From Massilia sp. BJB1822 (lineage in GTDB: Bacteria > Pseudomonadota > Gammaproteobacteria > Burkholderiales > Burkholderiaceae_D), in contig NZ_JABWEB010000002.1 of NCBI RefSeq assembly GCF_013369485.1, positions 62,001 to 126,000 of the forward strand: 64,000 bases of DNA. The letters run 5' to 3'. Under the pieces are notes generated by a model. The model saw nothing but the letters and a program-made list of their open reading frames with translations. It was not told the origin of the DNA and made no database searches. The first letter of the stretch is position 1, and each line of letters begins with the position of its first letter. Of this stretch, positions 18,103 through 26,264 are shown one piece after another. A program made the translations under genes and the position numbers.

Positions 18103-19512
18103 TTAAACTTCGATAAAGCGCATCTTGAAGTTGCGGCCCTTGAAGCTGCCGAAGTCTGCGCCAAGGCCGCTGGCCGCGTTGAGGCGGTCGAAGGCTTCGT
18201 AGGCGATGCGGCGGTCGATCGCCACATAGGTCTGGAACTCGGTCACATTGATCTTGCCCACCTGTTCCTTGAGCAGCTTGGCGTCGCCGGTCAGGGCTCC
18301 CAGCACGTCGCCTGGACGCAGCTTGTCCTTTTTGCCGCCCTGGATGCAGAGCGTCATCATCGGCGCGGCGTCGCCTTGCGCATATTCGTCGTCGTCCAGC
18401 GCTTTCAGGTCGTGCCATTCGGCCGGCGCCTGCTGGTATTCCTCGATCAGCTTGACCCACTTCTTCTCGTTTGGCGCGCAGAGCGTCAGCGACAGGCCTT
18501 TTTCGCCGCCACGGCCGGTACGGCCGATACGGTGGATGTGCACCTCGGTATCCTTGGACACGTCGGCGTTGATCACCGCCGCCAGGTTGGAAATATCCAG
18601 GCCGCGCGCCGCCACGTCGGTGGCGATCAGGATGGAGCAGCTGCGGTTGGCGAACAGCACCAGGATCTCATCGCGCTCGCGCTGTTCCAGCTCGCCGTAC
18701 AGGGCCAGGGCCGAGAAGCCTTGGCCGCGCAGCTCTTCGAGCAGCTCGCGGCAGTGCACCTTGGTATTGCAGAACACGATGGCCGATTCCGGCTGGTAGT
18801 GCTTGAGCAGGCGGCCGACGGCGGCGTCGCGCTCGTCAAAGCCGATTTCGTAGAAGCGCTGCTCGATCTTGCTGTTGTCGTGTTTCGCTTCGACGGTGAT
18901 TTCCACCGGCTCGTACAGGAAGGCTTCGGTGGCCTGGCGGATATCGTCCGGATAAGTGGCCGAGAACAGCAAGGTCTGGCGGCGTTTCGGGCAGGCGCTG
19001 ACAATGCCCGCGATCTCGTCGTAGAAGCCCATATCCGTCATGCGGTCGGCTTCGTCCAGCACCAGGGTCTGCACGGTGGAGAGGTTGATGGTTTGGCGGC
19101 TGATATGGTCGCGGATGCGGCCCGGCGTGCCGACCACCACATGGGCGCCATGTTCCAGCGATGCGATCTGCGGGCGCATCGGCGCGCCGCCGGTCAGCAC
19201 CAGCACCTTCACATTGCCCACGCTGCGCGCCAGGCGGCGCAGCTCATTGGCCACCTGGTCGGCCAGTTCGCGCGTCGGGCACAGCACCAGCGCCTGGGTG
19301 GCGAACCAGGCGGGATTAAGCTTTTGCAGCAGGCCGATGCCGAAAGCCGCCGTCTTGCCGCTGCCGGTCTTGGCCTGGGCGATCAGGTCGCGGCCTTCCA
19401 GCACGGGCGGCAGGCTTTGCGCCTGGATGTCGGTCATCTCGTGGTAGCCCAGCGTTTCCAGGTTTTTCAGGAAGGCAGGCGACAGTGGCAGGCTGGCAAA
19501 GGAGGTGGTCAT
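18103..19512 (-). CDS. dbpA: ATP-dependent RNA helicase DbpA
   Basis: DEAD-box helicase that works on 23S rRNA hairpin 92 during large-subunit assembly. It is 469 residues. The order of motifs is textbook: Q motif (TDIQAQSLP), Walker A AKTGSGKT, PTRELADQV, DEAD in LDEADRM, SAT in FSATYP, and HRIGRTGRGG. The C-terminal 75 residues form the DbpA RNA-binding (RRM-like) domain, with LRPGDVLGALTGD and VAIDRRIAYEAFDRL. The start is uncertain: the ATG lacks a clear ribosome site and an in-frame GTG sits 30 bases upstream. Confidence 0.93.
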   Translation of the reverse strand: MTTSFASLPLSPAFLKNLETLGYHEMTDIQAQSLPPVLEGRDLIAQAKTGSGKTAAFGIGLLQKLNPAWFATQALVLCPTRELADQVANELRRLARSVGNVKVLVLTGGAPMRPQIASLEHGAHVVVGTPGRIRDHISRQTINLSTVQTLVLDEADRMTDMGFYDEIAGIVSACPKRRQTLLFSATYPDDIRQATEAFLYEPVEITVEAKHDNSKIEQRFYEIGFDERDAAVGRLLKHYQPESAIVFCNTKVHCRELLEELRGQGFSALALYGELEQRERDEILVLFANRSCSILIATDVAARGLDISNLAAVINADVSKDTEVHIHRIGRTGRGGEKGLSLTLCAPNEKKWVKLIEEYQQAPAEWHDLKALDDDEYAQGDAAPMMTLCIQGGKKDKLRPGDVLGALTGDAKLLKEQVGKINVTEFQTYVAIDRRIAYEAFDRLNAASGLGADFGSFKGRNFKMRFIEV

Positions 19513-19614
19513 GGCGGATGAGGGGTAAGGGGCCGTTGCCACAGTCTAGCAAACTTGGCGGCGGGCCGGATGATGGGATTGGCGCTGGTGCGCCGCGTTG
19601 GATGAAGCGGCGCC

Positions 19615-19839
19615 TCAGTCCTTGCGCCAGACGGGCAGGCCGGTCAGGTCCAGGTTCTCGTCGCGCTGCCAGACCGGCAGGCCGGTGGTGTCGGTCGGTT
19701 CCAGCAGCTCAAGCTGTTCCTGTTTCAGCGCGGGTCTTCTGGCGCGGGCCGGAGGAGGGCGCTTGGGTTCCGGTTCCATCGGCGCGGCCGGATCGAAGCC
19801 GGGCAGGTCGAATGTCGCGATGTCTTTCTTGTCTCTCAT
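19615..19839 (-). CDS. Small protein with a duplicated TGLPVW motif
   Basis: An unrecognised protein of 74 residues (84 if a GTG start 30 bases upstream is used). The N-terminal half is Asp/Pro-rich, then a basic Pro/Arg segment (PKRPPPARARRP). The C-terminus carries two tandem copies of a TGLPVW-x2-D motif, TTGLPVWQRD and LTGLPVWRKD. No membrane segment or signal peptide is visible. It lies between the AcpA-like gene's terminator and dbpA on the same strand, 102 bases before dbpA. The repeated motif argues that it is a real protein and not a chance frame. Confidence 0.55.
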   Translation of the reverse strand: MRDKKDIATFDLPGFDPAAPMEPEPKRPPPARARRPALKQEQLELLEPTDTTGLPVWQRDENLDLTGLPVWRKD

Positions 19840-19869
19840 TTCCCAAAGCGTTCTTCTAAAACGCGCCAC

Positions 19870-19905
19870 AAAAAAACAGAAGCCCGGCTGTAACAGTCGG
19901 GCTTC
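19870..19905 (-). terminator. Terminator of the AcpA-like phosphoesterase gene
   Basis: On the minus strand GAAGCCCGACTG pairs with CAGCCGGGCTTC across a small loop and runs into a T tract (plus-strand A run at 19870-19876). It lies about 50 bases after the gene's stop. Confidence 0.85.
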
Positions 19906-19957
19906 GATTACTCAAGCGGCACGGAGTGTATCACAAACCCGTGCCGCCGTGGGCTTC

Positions 19958-21622
19958 TCAGCGGAAGGACAGCGCTCCGGTCAGGTCGCCCGGCGGCAGC
20001 GCGCCGCGTTCGGCGAAGGCTTTATTGCGCAGCGCCAGGCCTTCCAGCAGCGGCAGATCGTGCAGGCGGGTGATCAGGCGCAGGATGGACGTGGTGTCGT
20101 AGAAGCTGTGATCGACCGCGCCTTTTTTCGCATACGGCGAAATGACAATCGCCGGAATGCGCGAACCTGGACCCCAGCGGTCGCCTTTGGGTGGCGCCAC
20201 GTGATCCCACCAGCCGCCGTTCTCATCGAAGGTCACGACAACCACCATATCCTTCCACTGCGGCGACTTCTTCAGGTGCTCCAGCACATTGACCACGTGC
20301 TGGTCGCCCGATTCGATGTCCGAATAGCCGGCGTGCAGGTTCAGATTGCCCTGCGGCTTATAGAAGGACACGGCCGGCAGCTTGCCTGCCACTACATCGG
20401 CCAGGAAGCGGTTCGAGATCGGGCTGTCGCCCAGGCCGCCGTCGCGCAGGTGGACTTCGCGTTCCTTGCTGCCGGGCGCGAAGCTCTTGAAGTAGTTGAA
20501 TGGCTGGTGGTGGTACTGGAAGTTCGGCTTGGAGCCGCCGCCCTTATGATCCAGCGCGGCCTGCCATGCGCCGCCATACCAGGCCCAGCTCACGCCTTTG
20601 CGCGACAGCAGGTCGCCGATGGTGTCGTAGCTTTGCGGCGGCAGCGTGCTGGCGTTGTCCGGATCGGCCAGCAGCGCATCGCCGCCGGCAGCGGGGCGGA
20701 TGAAGCTTGGCTGGTACGGCGGCGCCATGGTGTTGACCGCGTAGCCGTCCGGCGTGATGGCGCCGTCGTTCACGTATTTGACGTGGCCGTCCAGGGCCGA
20801 GGCGTGGTTGTCCGAGGCAATGGCCAGGCGCGCGCCGGTCGGGCCGTCGCTGGTCACGGCGATCTTCTTCTTCGCTGCCGTATTCGGCGCGTTGAAGTAT
20901 TCCGGCGTGCGGCCGGAGATCAGGAACTGGTGGTTCAAATACGAGCCGCCGAAAGCGGCCATGAAGAAGTTGTCGCACAGCGTGTACTCGCGCGCGACCT
21001 GCCACAGGCCCAGGTTCTTGCCGGTTTCGCTGTAATAGCCCATCACCATGCCGCCGGTATTGCCGTAGGCGGCAAAGCCGTCGTTCTTGCCGCCGTTGAT
21101 CTGCATCTGGTTCTGGTAGAACAGGTGCCACAGATCGCGGGTGATGACCGATTCCGGCAGCGGCTTGCCTTCGGCGTCGCTCAGCTTGAACGGGGCGTTC
21201 GGCAGATCCTTGACCTGGTCTTCTTTGAGTTCGTAGCGCTTGCCGGCGATATCCTGCGGCACCGGTACCATGCCGCCCCAGACTTTGGGCAGCTTGGGCA
21301 GGATCGAACCGTCGAAATCGCGCTGCTGGTATTGGTGCGGCTTCAGCTCGGACATGGGCGAGACCAGGCCGGGGAAGTCGGCGAACAGATTGTTAAAGCT
21401 GCGGTTTTCCAGATAGATGACGACCACGTTCTTGACGTGGGCCTTCAGCTTGGCATCCAGTGAGCCCTTCACTGGTTTGCTTTGCGCCGTTGCCGCGCCG
21501 GCCAGGCCGGGGACGGTGGTCGCCAGGCCGGTGGCTGCGGCGGCCTGGAAAATACGGCGGCGCGAGGGATTGGTGGGAAGATCGGCAGTGCCAACCTGCT
21601 GTTCGTGTTGTTGCTCTTTCAC
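19958..21622 (-). CDS. Tat-exported phosphoesterase, AcpA/phospholipase C family
   Basis: A 554-residue member of the family that includes Francisella AcpA acid phosphatase and bacterial phospholipases C. The twin-arginine signal NPSRRRIFQAA is at about residues 18-28 with an Ala-rich hydrophobic region after it, so the folded enzyme is exported to the periplasm. Metal and catalytic regions seen are VVIYLENRSFNNLF, AAFGGSYLNHQFL and the C-terminal FDENGGWWDHVAPP. The start is GTG with AAGGAG seven bases upstream. Substrate class (phosphomonoester or phospholipid) cannot be told from the sequence. Confidence 0.88.
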   Translation of the reverse strand: MKEQQHEQQVGTADLPTNPSRRRIFQAAAATGLATTVPGLAGAATAQSKPVKGSLDAKLKAHVKNVVVIYLENRSFNNLFADFPGLVSPMSELKPHQYQQRDFDGSILPKLPKVWGGMVPVPQDIAGKRYELKEDQVKDLPNAPFKLSDAEGKPLPESVITRDLWHLFYQNQMQINGGKNDGFAAYGNTGGMVMGYYSETGKNLGLWQVAREYTLCDNFFMAAFGGSYLNHQFLISGRTPEYFNAPNTAAKKKIAVTSDGPTGARLAIASDNHASALDGHVKYVNDGAITPDGYAVNTMAPPYQPSFIRPAAGGDALLADPDNASTLPPQSYDTIGDLLSRKGVSWAWYGGAWQAALDHKGGGSKPNFQYHHQPFNYFKSFAPGSKEREVHLRDGGLGDSPISNRFLADVVAGKLPAVSFYKPQGNLNLHAGYSDIESGDQHVVNVLEHLKKSPQWKDMVVVVTFDENGGWWDHVAPPKGDRWGPGSRIPAIVISPYAKKGAVDHSFYDTTSILRLITRLHDLPLLEGLALRNKAFAERGALPPGDLTGALSFR

Positions 21623-21693
21623 GCAGGGCTCCTTCTTGTTAGTGGTACTTCGCGGGGGAGTGTAACACTTGAGAAAGCTGAACGTGAAATCGG

Positions 21694-22254
21694 CTAATAC
21701 TGATTGACGGCGTTACAAGGGTCTTGCGACAGCGTCACACCGTCACGGCCCGGCACTTCGCACAGATACGCGCTGTATGTATGGGCGCGCCGCTCGACAT
21801 CGCGCACCAGCTTCAGGCCCGGCAGCAGCGGCGTTTCCCGGCGCAGCAGCACGCTCCAGCTGGAGCGCGCACCGCCGCTGAGGCGATACAGCTTGTAATG
21901 GCTGCCGTCGCCGCTGCGCAGGCTGGCGACCGGCTCGTCCTCCGCCATGTCGCTGCGCGCCAGTGCCGCCCGCAATGGGTAGGACGCCATGAACACAAAG
22001 GCCAGGGCCGGCAGCCAGGTAAGCAGGGCCAGTCCCGTCATCCCCGCCTGCCAGCCGCGCGCGCGGATGCGCAGCGTCAGCCAGCACAGCGAAAACGGCG
22101 GCAGCATGGCAAGCGCCATCGCCGCCAGATAATTCAGCGGCGCGTAGTCAAACCGTAGCGACGCTGGCGCGAAAATCAGCGCGATGGCGGCAAGGCTGGT
22201 AGTCAGTAAAGCAAATGGGGGAATAAAGCGATATACGGTGTTTTGGAGTGGCAT
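21694..22254 (-). CDS. Membrane protein of unknown function
   Basis: An unrecognised protein of about 186 residues. Four hydrophobic segments in the first 115 residues are consistent with membrane spans, and the C-terminal 80 residues are polar, with basic patches and two cysteines (LCEVP and DPCNAV). I took the first ATG (MPLQNTV); an in-frame TTG 72 bases upstream would add a basic stretch but neither has a strong ribosome site. Composition is typical of the host. It is 22 bases from the next minus-strand small gene, so it may be cotranscribed with that pair. Confidence 0.6.
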   Translation of the reverse strand: MPLQNTVYRFIPPFALLTTSLAAIALIFAPASLRFDYAPLNYLAAMALAMLPPFSLCWLTLRIRARGWQAGMTGLALLTWLPALAFVFMASYPLRAALARSDMAEDEPVASLRSGDGSHYKLYRLSGGARSSWSVLLRRETPLLPGLKLVRDVERRAHTYSAYLCEVPGRDGVTLSQDPCNAVNQY

Positions 22255-22276
22255 GCAGTGATGGCGAGGGGTAGTC

Positions 22277-22573
22277 CTATAACGCAAGAGCACAGACGAT
22301 GATGGTTTCCTGGAAGGTATAGCCAACTATCTGATATTGATGGTTTGCGGACGTGGTGATAAAGAAGCGATGTAGTTGCACTGCGCCAGGATACGTTTGC
22401 TCGCCCACCAGTGCGATTGGAATCCAGTGATGGGAGAGCACGAAGTCGTCCCAGCTGTATTGCTTGCTTGTGATATCGCTGAGGCATTGCAAAATCTCTA
22501 TTTCAGCATCGGTTCCGAGATCATCCAAACTCGTTTGAAATCGACCATCGGAATCAAGGTCAAACTCAACCAA
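22277..22573 (-). CDS. Small unknown protein, downstream half of an overlapping pair
   Basis: An unrecognised 98-residue protein, acidic at the start and hydrophobic toward the end (a VGYTFQETIIVCALAL tail). It begins at TTG, overlapping the stop of the upstream small gene, directly after a run of six A on the coding strand. If one A were absent, both frames would fuse into a single protein of about 172 residues without a seam. Base composition is lower in GC than neighbouring genes. It may be translated by coupling, by frameshifting, or be the second half of a broken gene. Confidence 0.5.
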   Translation of the reverse strand: MVEFDLDSDGRFQTSLDDLGTDAEIEILQCLSDITSKQYSWDDFVLSHHWIPIALVGEQTYPGAVQLHRFFITTSANHQYQIVGYTFQETIIVCALAL

Positions 22574-22790
22574 CTTTTTTGGCCCGCAGAGAGGCGATTC
22601 TTTTGGCGAAATCGGCAGGCGTTAACGGCTGTGCCTTGCCTGTAGCGGCAATCTTGAGATGGTGTTGGGTATCGAAATTGCTGGGTAGGACCAGCGGAGG
22701 AATGGCTGCGCTCTTGGCTTGGACTGAAGCCAAGGCTGCGCCATGTTTTTCCTGGTTTGCCGTATTGGTTAGCTGAGCTGGTTTTCTCAT
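22566..22790 (-). CDS. Small unknown protein, upstream half of an overlapping pair
   Basis: An unrecognised 74-residue protein starting MRKPAQLTNTAN and ending basic (RIASLRAKKVG). I chose the ATG at 22790, since the open frame upstream reads through the tRNA-fMet gene. A weak GGAA lies before the ATG. The final codons contain an A6 run, after which the next gene starts in the +1 frame. The N-terminal part is Ala/Gln/Thr-rich with a ProAlaAspPheAlaLys-type helix near the end. No known domain was recognised. Confidence 0.5.
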   Translation of the reverse strand: MRKPAQLTNTANQEKHGAALASVQAKSAAIPPLVLPSNFDTQHHLKIAATGKAQPLTPADFAKRIASLRAKKVG

Positions 22791-22856
22791 TGCATTTCCG
22801 GCTGTGCTGAAATAGAGAGGCAGAACATAATATAACACTATGCCGCTCCCCAAGTG

Positions 22857-22891
22857 AAAAAGCCGTTGATTCTGCTTGAGAATCAACGGCT
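22857..22891 (-). terminator. Terminator of tRNA-fMet
   Basis: A perfect 13-base stem, AGCCGTTGATTCT with its complement, around a 5-base loop, followed on the minus strand by a T run. It ends tRNA-fMet transcription 10 bases after the CCA. Confidence 0.92.
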
Positions 22892-22901
22892 TTCCAGTAT
22901 C

Positions 22902-22978
22902 TGGTTGCGGGGACAGGATTTGAACCTGTGACCTTCGGGTTATGAGCCCGACGAGCTGCCAGACTGCTCCACCCCGCG
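22902..22978 (-). tRNA. Initiator tRNA-fMet(CAT)
   Basis: A 77-base tRNA with encoded CCA and anticodon CAT. The first acceptor pair is an unpaired C1/A72, and the anticodon stem carries three consecutive G:C pairs (GGG...CCC). Both are hallmarks of the bacterial initiator tRNA. Confidence 0.97.
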
Positions 22979-22990
22979 TCTGAGGCAAGA

Positions 22991-23019
22991 ATTATATACG
23001 GCTTCGATGTTCTGCGCAA
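22991..23019 (-). promoter_or_regulatory. Promoter of tRNA-fMet
   Basis: On the minus strand: -35 TTGCGC (23014-23019), a 17-base spacer, and a perfect -10 TATAAT (22991-22996). It lies between the methyltransferase stop and the tRNA. Confidence 0.8.
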
Positions 23020-23028
23020 GGGCCGGTT

Positions 23029-24189
23029 TTAGTTGGCGGCCTGCAAACGCCACAGCGAGGTGAGCTCGGCGGCGCGCGCGGCGTGCAGCGGGTCGCTGGC
23101 GTCGCTGGCGCGCGGATGCACGGGACGCACGTCGTGGCGCTCCACCACCTGCAGGCCGGCGCCGGCGATCCACTCTAGCAGCTGCTCGCGCGGACGCAGG
23201 CCCAGGTGCTCGGCCAGGTCGGACAGGATCAGCCAGCCTTCGCCGCCCGGCGCCAGGTGCGCGGCCAGGCCGTCGAGGAAGCCGCGCAGCATGCGGCTGT
23301 CCGGGTCGTACACGGCGTATTCGATCGAAGAACTCGGACGGGCCGGCACCCAGGGAGGATTGCAGACCACGAGCTGCGCCTGGCCGGGCGGGAACAGATC
23401 GGCTTCCATCAGCTCGACCTTATCCTGCAAATCGAGGCGCGCCAGGTTTTCGCGCGCGCAGCTGAGGGCGCGGCGGTCCTGGTCGGTGGCGATCACGCGG
23501 GCGATGCCGCGCCGCGCCAGCACGGCCGACAGCACGCCGGTGCCGACGCCGATGTCGAAGGCGGTTTCGGTCTTCTTCGGCAGCGGCACGTCGGCCACCA
23601 GCTGCACATACTCGCCGCGCACCGGCGAGAACACGCCGTAATGCGGATGGATGCGCGCGCCCAGCACGGGAATTTCGACGCCGCTCTTGCGCCACTCGTG
23701 CGCGCCGATCAGGCCAAGCAGCTCGCGCAGCGAGGCGACGAAAGGTTCGCTGCCGCGTCCATACGCCTCATTGCAGGCCAGTTTCACGTCCGGCGCGCGG
23801 CGCAGGGGAATGCTGTAATCGGCTTCGAAGGGAAGCAGCAGCATGGCCAGGGTGCGAGCGCGCTGCGACTGCGCCTGGCGATGCAGGTGGAAGGCTTCGG
23901 TGGGCGAAGCGGCGGCCTTGGGCGCCTTCTTCTTGCCCTTGCCGTGCTTATGGTCGGCGCGCCGCGCCAGCGCCTGCAGCAGCTGGCGCGCATTCTGGAA
24001 GTCGCCGCGCCACAGCAGGGCCGTGCCTTCGCAGGCCAGGCGGTAGGCCGTGTCGGCATTGGTGGTGTCGTCGGCGATCTGCACGCGCTTGGGCGGCGGC
24101 ATGCCGCTTTCCGAGTGCCAGCGCGCCGAACGTTCCTCGCCGTTTTCGGTCCAGTGGATGAGCTGTGGCGTGCTGCTGTCGGTCTGCAT
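23029..24189 (-). CDS. Class I SAM-dependent methyltransferase with NPPW motif
   Basis: A 386-residue methyltransferase. An N-terminal region of about 190 residues contains a helical segment and a Lys-rich linker (HGKGKKKAPKAA). The Rossmann catalytic domain has the SAM-binding motif DIGVGTGVLSA near residue 217 and the catalytic NPPW in VVCNPPWVP near 275. NPPY/NPPW motifs mark enzymes that methylate exocyclic or amide nitrogens (PrmC, RlmG, TrmN6 families). Substrate is likely a base of RNA or a glutamine amide, but this is inference. It is the last gene before tRNA-fMet on this strand. Confidence 0.82.
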   Translation of the reverse strand: MQTDSSTPQLIHWTENGEERSARWHSESGMPPPKRVQIADDTTNADTAYRLACEGTALLWRGDFQNARQLLQALARRADHKHGKGKKKAPKAAASPTEAFHLHRQAQSQRARTLAMLLLPFEADYSIPLRRAPDVKLACNEAYGRGSEPFVASLRELLGLIGAHEWRKSGVEIPVLGARIHPHYGVFSPVRGEYVQLVADVPLPKKTETAFDIGVGTGVLSAVLARRGIARVIATDQDRRALSCARENLARLDLQDKVELMEADLFPPGQAQLVVCNPPWVPARPSSSIEYAVYDPDSRMLRGFLDGLAAHLAPGGEGWLILSDLAEHLGLRPREQLLEWIAGAGLQVVERHDVRPVHPRASDASDPLHAARAAELTSLWRLQAAN

Positions 24190-24221
24190 ATCGGTTCGCG
24201 CGTATCAATGAGAGTAAACGG

Positions 24222-24251
24222 CGAAACCGCCTGCACGGGACAGGCGGTTTC
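24222..24251 (-). terminator. Hairpin downstream of the 24.3-25.2 kb gene
   Basis: An 11-base stem, GAAACCGCCTG with its complement, around an 8-base loop. On the minus strand it lies about 45 bases after the 300-residue protein's stop. The T-tract is poor, so it may act as a weak or Rho-assisted terminator. Confidence 0.6.
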
Positions 24252-24294
24252 GTGAGAAGCACGCATTATACGTGCTGCGCGACCGGGATCAGCC

Positions 24295-25197
24295 TTAGTT
24301 CAGGACTTGCGGCGATTTGACGTCCTGGCTGGCATCGCTGGCGCGCTTGCTGGAAGTGTCGGCGACGGCGGGAGCCGCCGTGCTGGCGGGAGCTTTTTCC
24401 GGCGCCGCATCCGTCACGGGCAGGGCTGGGCCGGAAACGATCGGTTCCGGCTTCACGCTGCCACGCTGCGGCGGTTTGGTCGGCGGCGAGTAGGTGTCCA
24501 GCACCTCCTTGTTTTTGACCAGGTCGAGCAGGCGCAGGGATAGGGTGCCGAGCTTTTCTTCGGGCTTGCCCTCGGCGCTGACGTCGGCCTTCAGCGGTTT
24601 TTCCATCAGCTTGAACAGGTCGGCCAGGCTGCCGGGGAAATCGATGTCCGGGAACTCGATGGTCGGCAGTGGCATGGCCGGGTTCTGGTCGGCGCTATCC
24701 TGGCGGCGTGCCGGCACGCTGCTGCTGCGGCCCGCGCTGGCTTCCAGCTTAGCCTCGTACTGGACTTCAATCTCGAAATCGAATTTGCGGCCATCGGCGG
24801 TGGTGATGGTGCCTTTGCCGAGGAAGTGCGAGTTCTCGTTCAGGCTGAAAGCGGCGGCGTCGCTGACGCCGTCCGGGCCTTCGCTGTGCTGGATGCCGGC
24901 GGCGAAGGAGGAGTTCACTTCCAGGCTCACCGCGTCATACGAGACGGTGGCGCCTTTCAGCGCGTCGCCGAATATATCCTTGGCAAACTTGCTGAAAAAG
25001 TCCTGCGCCATATCCAGGGTCGCCTTGCCGAGCTTATCGACCCGCTTATCCAGGTCGATGCCCTTGCCGGGAACCACGGCGTTGCTGTTGGTTTCTGCTA
25101 CGCCGTTTTGTGCGCGCGTGCCTTTTGCCTCGGCCTTGGGCGAGGCATTGCTGAGAGTCTGGTACTGGCGTGGGCCAATAGGAGAGAGCGAGGACAT
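24295..25197 (-). CDS. Unknown protein with a low-complexity C-terminal tail
   Basis: An unrecognised protein of about 300 residues. There is no signal peptide or membrane segment. Residues about 45-95 look helical (DMAQDFFSKFAKDIFGDAL) and about 80-160 have a beta-rich pattern with alternating polar residues. The last 100 residues are Pro/Ala/Lys-rich and probably disordered. The arrangement resembles proteins called DUF5610 in other bacteria, but I hold that name loosely. It is in the same strand and order as the zinc-like protein and the SprA-type protein upstream, with gaps of 75 and 35 bases, so the three may form one operon. Confidence 0.6.
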   Translation of the reverse strand: MSSLSPIGPRQYQTLSNASPKAEAKGTRAQNGVAETNSNAVVPGKGIDLDKRVDKLGKATLDMAQDFFSKFAKDIFGDALKGATVSYDAVSLEVNSSFAAGIQHSEGPDGVSDAAAFSLNENSHFLGKGTITTADGRKFDFEIEVQYEAKLEASAGRSSSVPARRQDSADQNPAMPLPTIEFPDIDFPGSLADLFKLMEKPLKADVSAEGKPEEKLGTLSLRLLDLVKNKEVLDTYSPPTKPPQRGSVKPEPIVSGPALPVTDAAPEKAPASTAAPAVADTSSKRASDASQDVKSPQVLN

Positions 25198-25272
25198 GAT
25201 GGCAACCAAAAGGTGAGTAGGGTTATATCCTACAACGGCAGTTACAGCGATTTCTTTAGTGTTGGTGCGGTG

Positions 25273-25482
25273 TTAGTGGTGGTGCGTCCACAAACCGTTC
25301 GAGGCCAGATACGATTGCACGGCGTCGGCTTGGCCGATGGCGTGCAGTTTCACCTCGCCGCAGCTGCAGACGCCCGAGTAAGGCGTGATGTGGGAGCAGG
25401 CGGAAACTTTTTGCATGGAAACTTTTACGGCCTTGGCGCATTTCGCGCATTTGAAGGTCAGGGTGCGTGGTGCTTTCAACAT
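25273..25482 (-). CDS. Small CxxC/CxC protein, likely zinc-binding
   Basis: A 69-residue protein of unknown function. Five cysteines in three groups (CAKC, then SACS, then CSC) look like a small zinc ribbon. The C-terminus ends WTHHH. The ATG lies 35 bases after the SprA-type gene, within the same minus-strand group. No known family was recognised. Real coding is supported by the cysteine pattern and the close fit between its neighbours. Confidence 0.6.
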   Translation of the reverse strand: MLKAPRTLTFKCAKCAKAVKVSMQKVSACSHITPYSGVCSCGEVKLHAIGQADAVQSYLASNGLWTHHH

Positions 25483-25517
25483 GATTGCTTTGGCGAGAGG
25501 ACAAAAGCGAGATTTTA

Positions 25518-26111
25518 TCAGGCGTAGACGTTGAGTACCGGTTGTTGCGCAGGGACGGCGTTGTAGGCGCGCCGCACGGCGCTTTGCTGGGCGGTTTCGG
25601 CCTGGCCCGGCGCGGCTTGCGGCGTGCTGTTCGGATTACTCTGCTGCGCCGTCAGCTCCTGGCTGGCCTGCTGCGCCATTTGCTGGGCGCGCGCGGCGAT
25701 GGCGCGGTCCGGCCCCGATGGATCGGCCGGCGCCAAGGCGGCGGCCTGGATGGTGCGCGCCCGTTCCAGCGTTTCCTGCGGCGTGCGGCCGGGCGAGGTG
25801 TCGATATTCACTTCGCCGCCGATGGCGTAATTGATGCCGTCCGGCCCGCGCTGATAGGTATACGTGGGGCCGGAGGTGGCCAGGCCGCCCGCTGCCGACA
25901 GGTGGGCCATCTCGTGCTGGCGCACCTGCTGGTCGCGCGCTTTCAGCTTGTCGATCTGCTTCAATTGATCGGACGTCAGCTCGGCTTTGGCGCCTTGCTT
26001 GGCTTGCGGCTCCTGTTTTTCCTTGGCGTCCTGCGTCGGCGCCGCGCGCGCCGGCGTTGCGCCGCTGGCGGCGTAGGGATTGACGCTGGCGGTAATGGCG
26101 CTGATTGCCAT
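25518..26111 (-). CDS. SprA-type putative metalloprotease
   Basis: A 197-residue protein of the SprA-related/putative metalloprotease CJM1_0395 family. The motif RQHEMAHLSAAG near residue 67 supplies HEMAH, a HExxH zinc site, followed by the family's YQRGPDGINYAIGGEV and IDTSPGRTPQET segments. The first 40 and last 50 residues are low-complexity. It has no signal peptide. It is the first gene of the minus-strand trio at 24.3-26.1 kb. Peptidase activity is inferred from the motif and has rarely been tested for this family. Confidence 0.82.
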   Translation of the reverse strand: MAISAITASVNPYAASGATPARAAPTQDAKEKQEPQAKQGAKAELTSDQLKQIDKLKARDQQVRQHEMAHLSAAGGLATSGPTYTYQRGPDGINYAIGGEVNIDTSPGRTPQETLERARTIQAAALAPADPSGPDRAIAARAQQMAQQASQELTAQQSNPNSTPQAAPGQAETAQQSAVRRAYNAVPAQQPVLNVYA

Positions 26112-26264
26112 GGCAAGGAGGGCGGCGAATGATGGACAAAAGCGGGGCTTACACTCGCTTACATCATAGCAAAAATAGACTGTGGTTTTTCGCGGAAAGC
26201 CGTCAACTGAACGTCCTGGCTCGCGTTGTGGGAGTATCCGTCAGCTCTTCTAAGAGGCCGCGCA

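Noticed and set aside
22791..22988. Upstream extension of the small gene at 22566
   Set aside because: This part translates the tRNA-fMet gene and its terminator; the coding part begins at the ATG at 22790.
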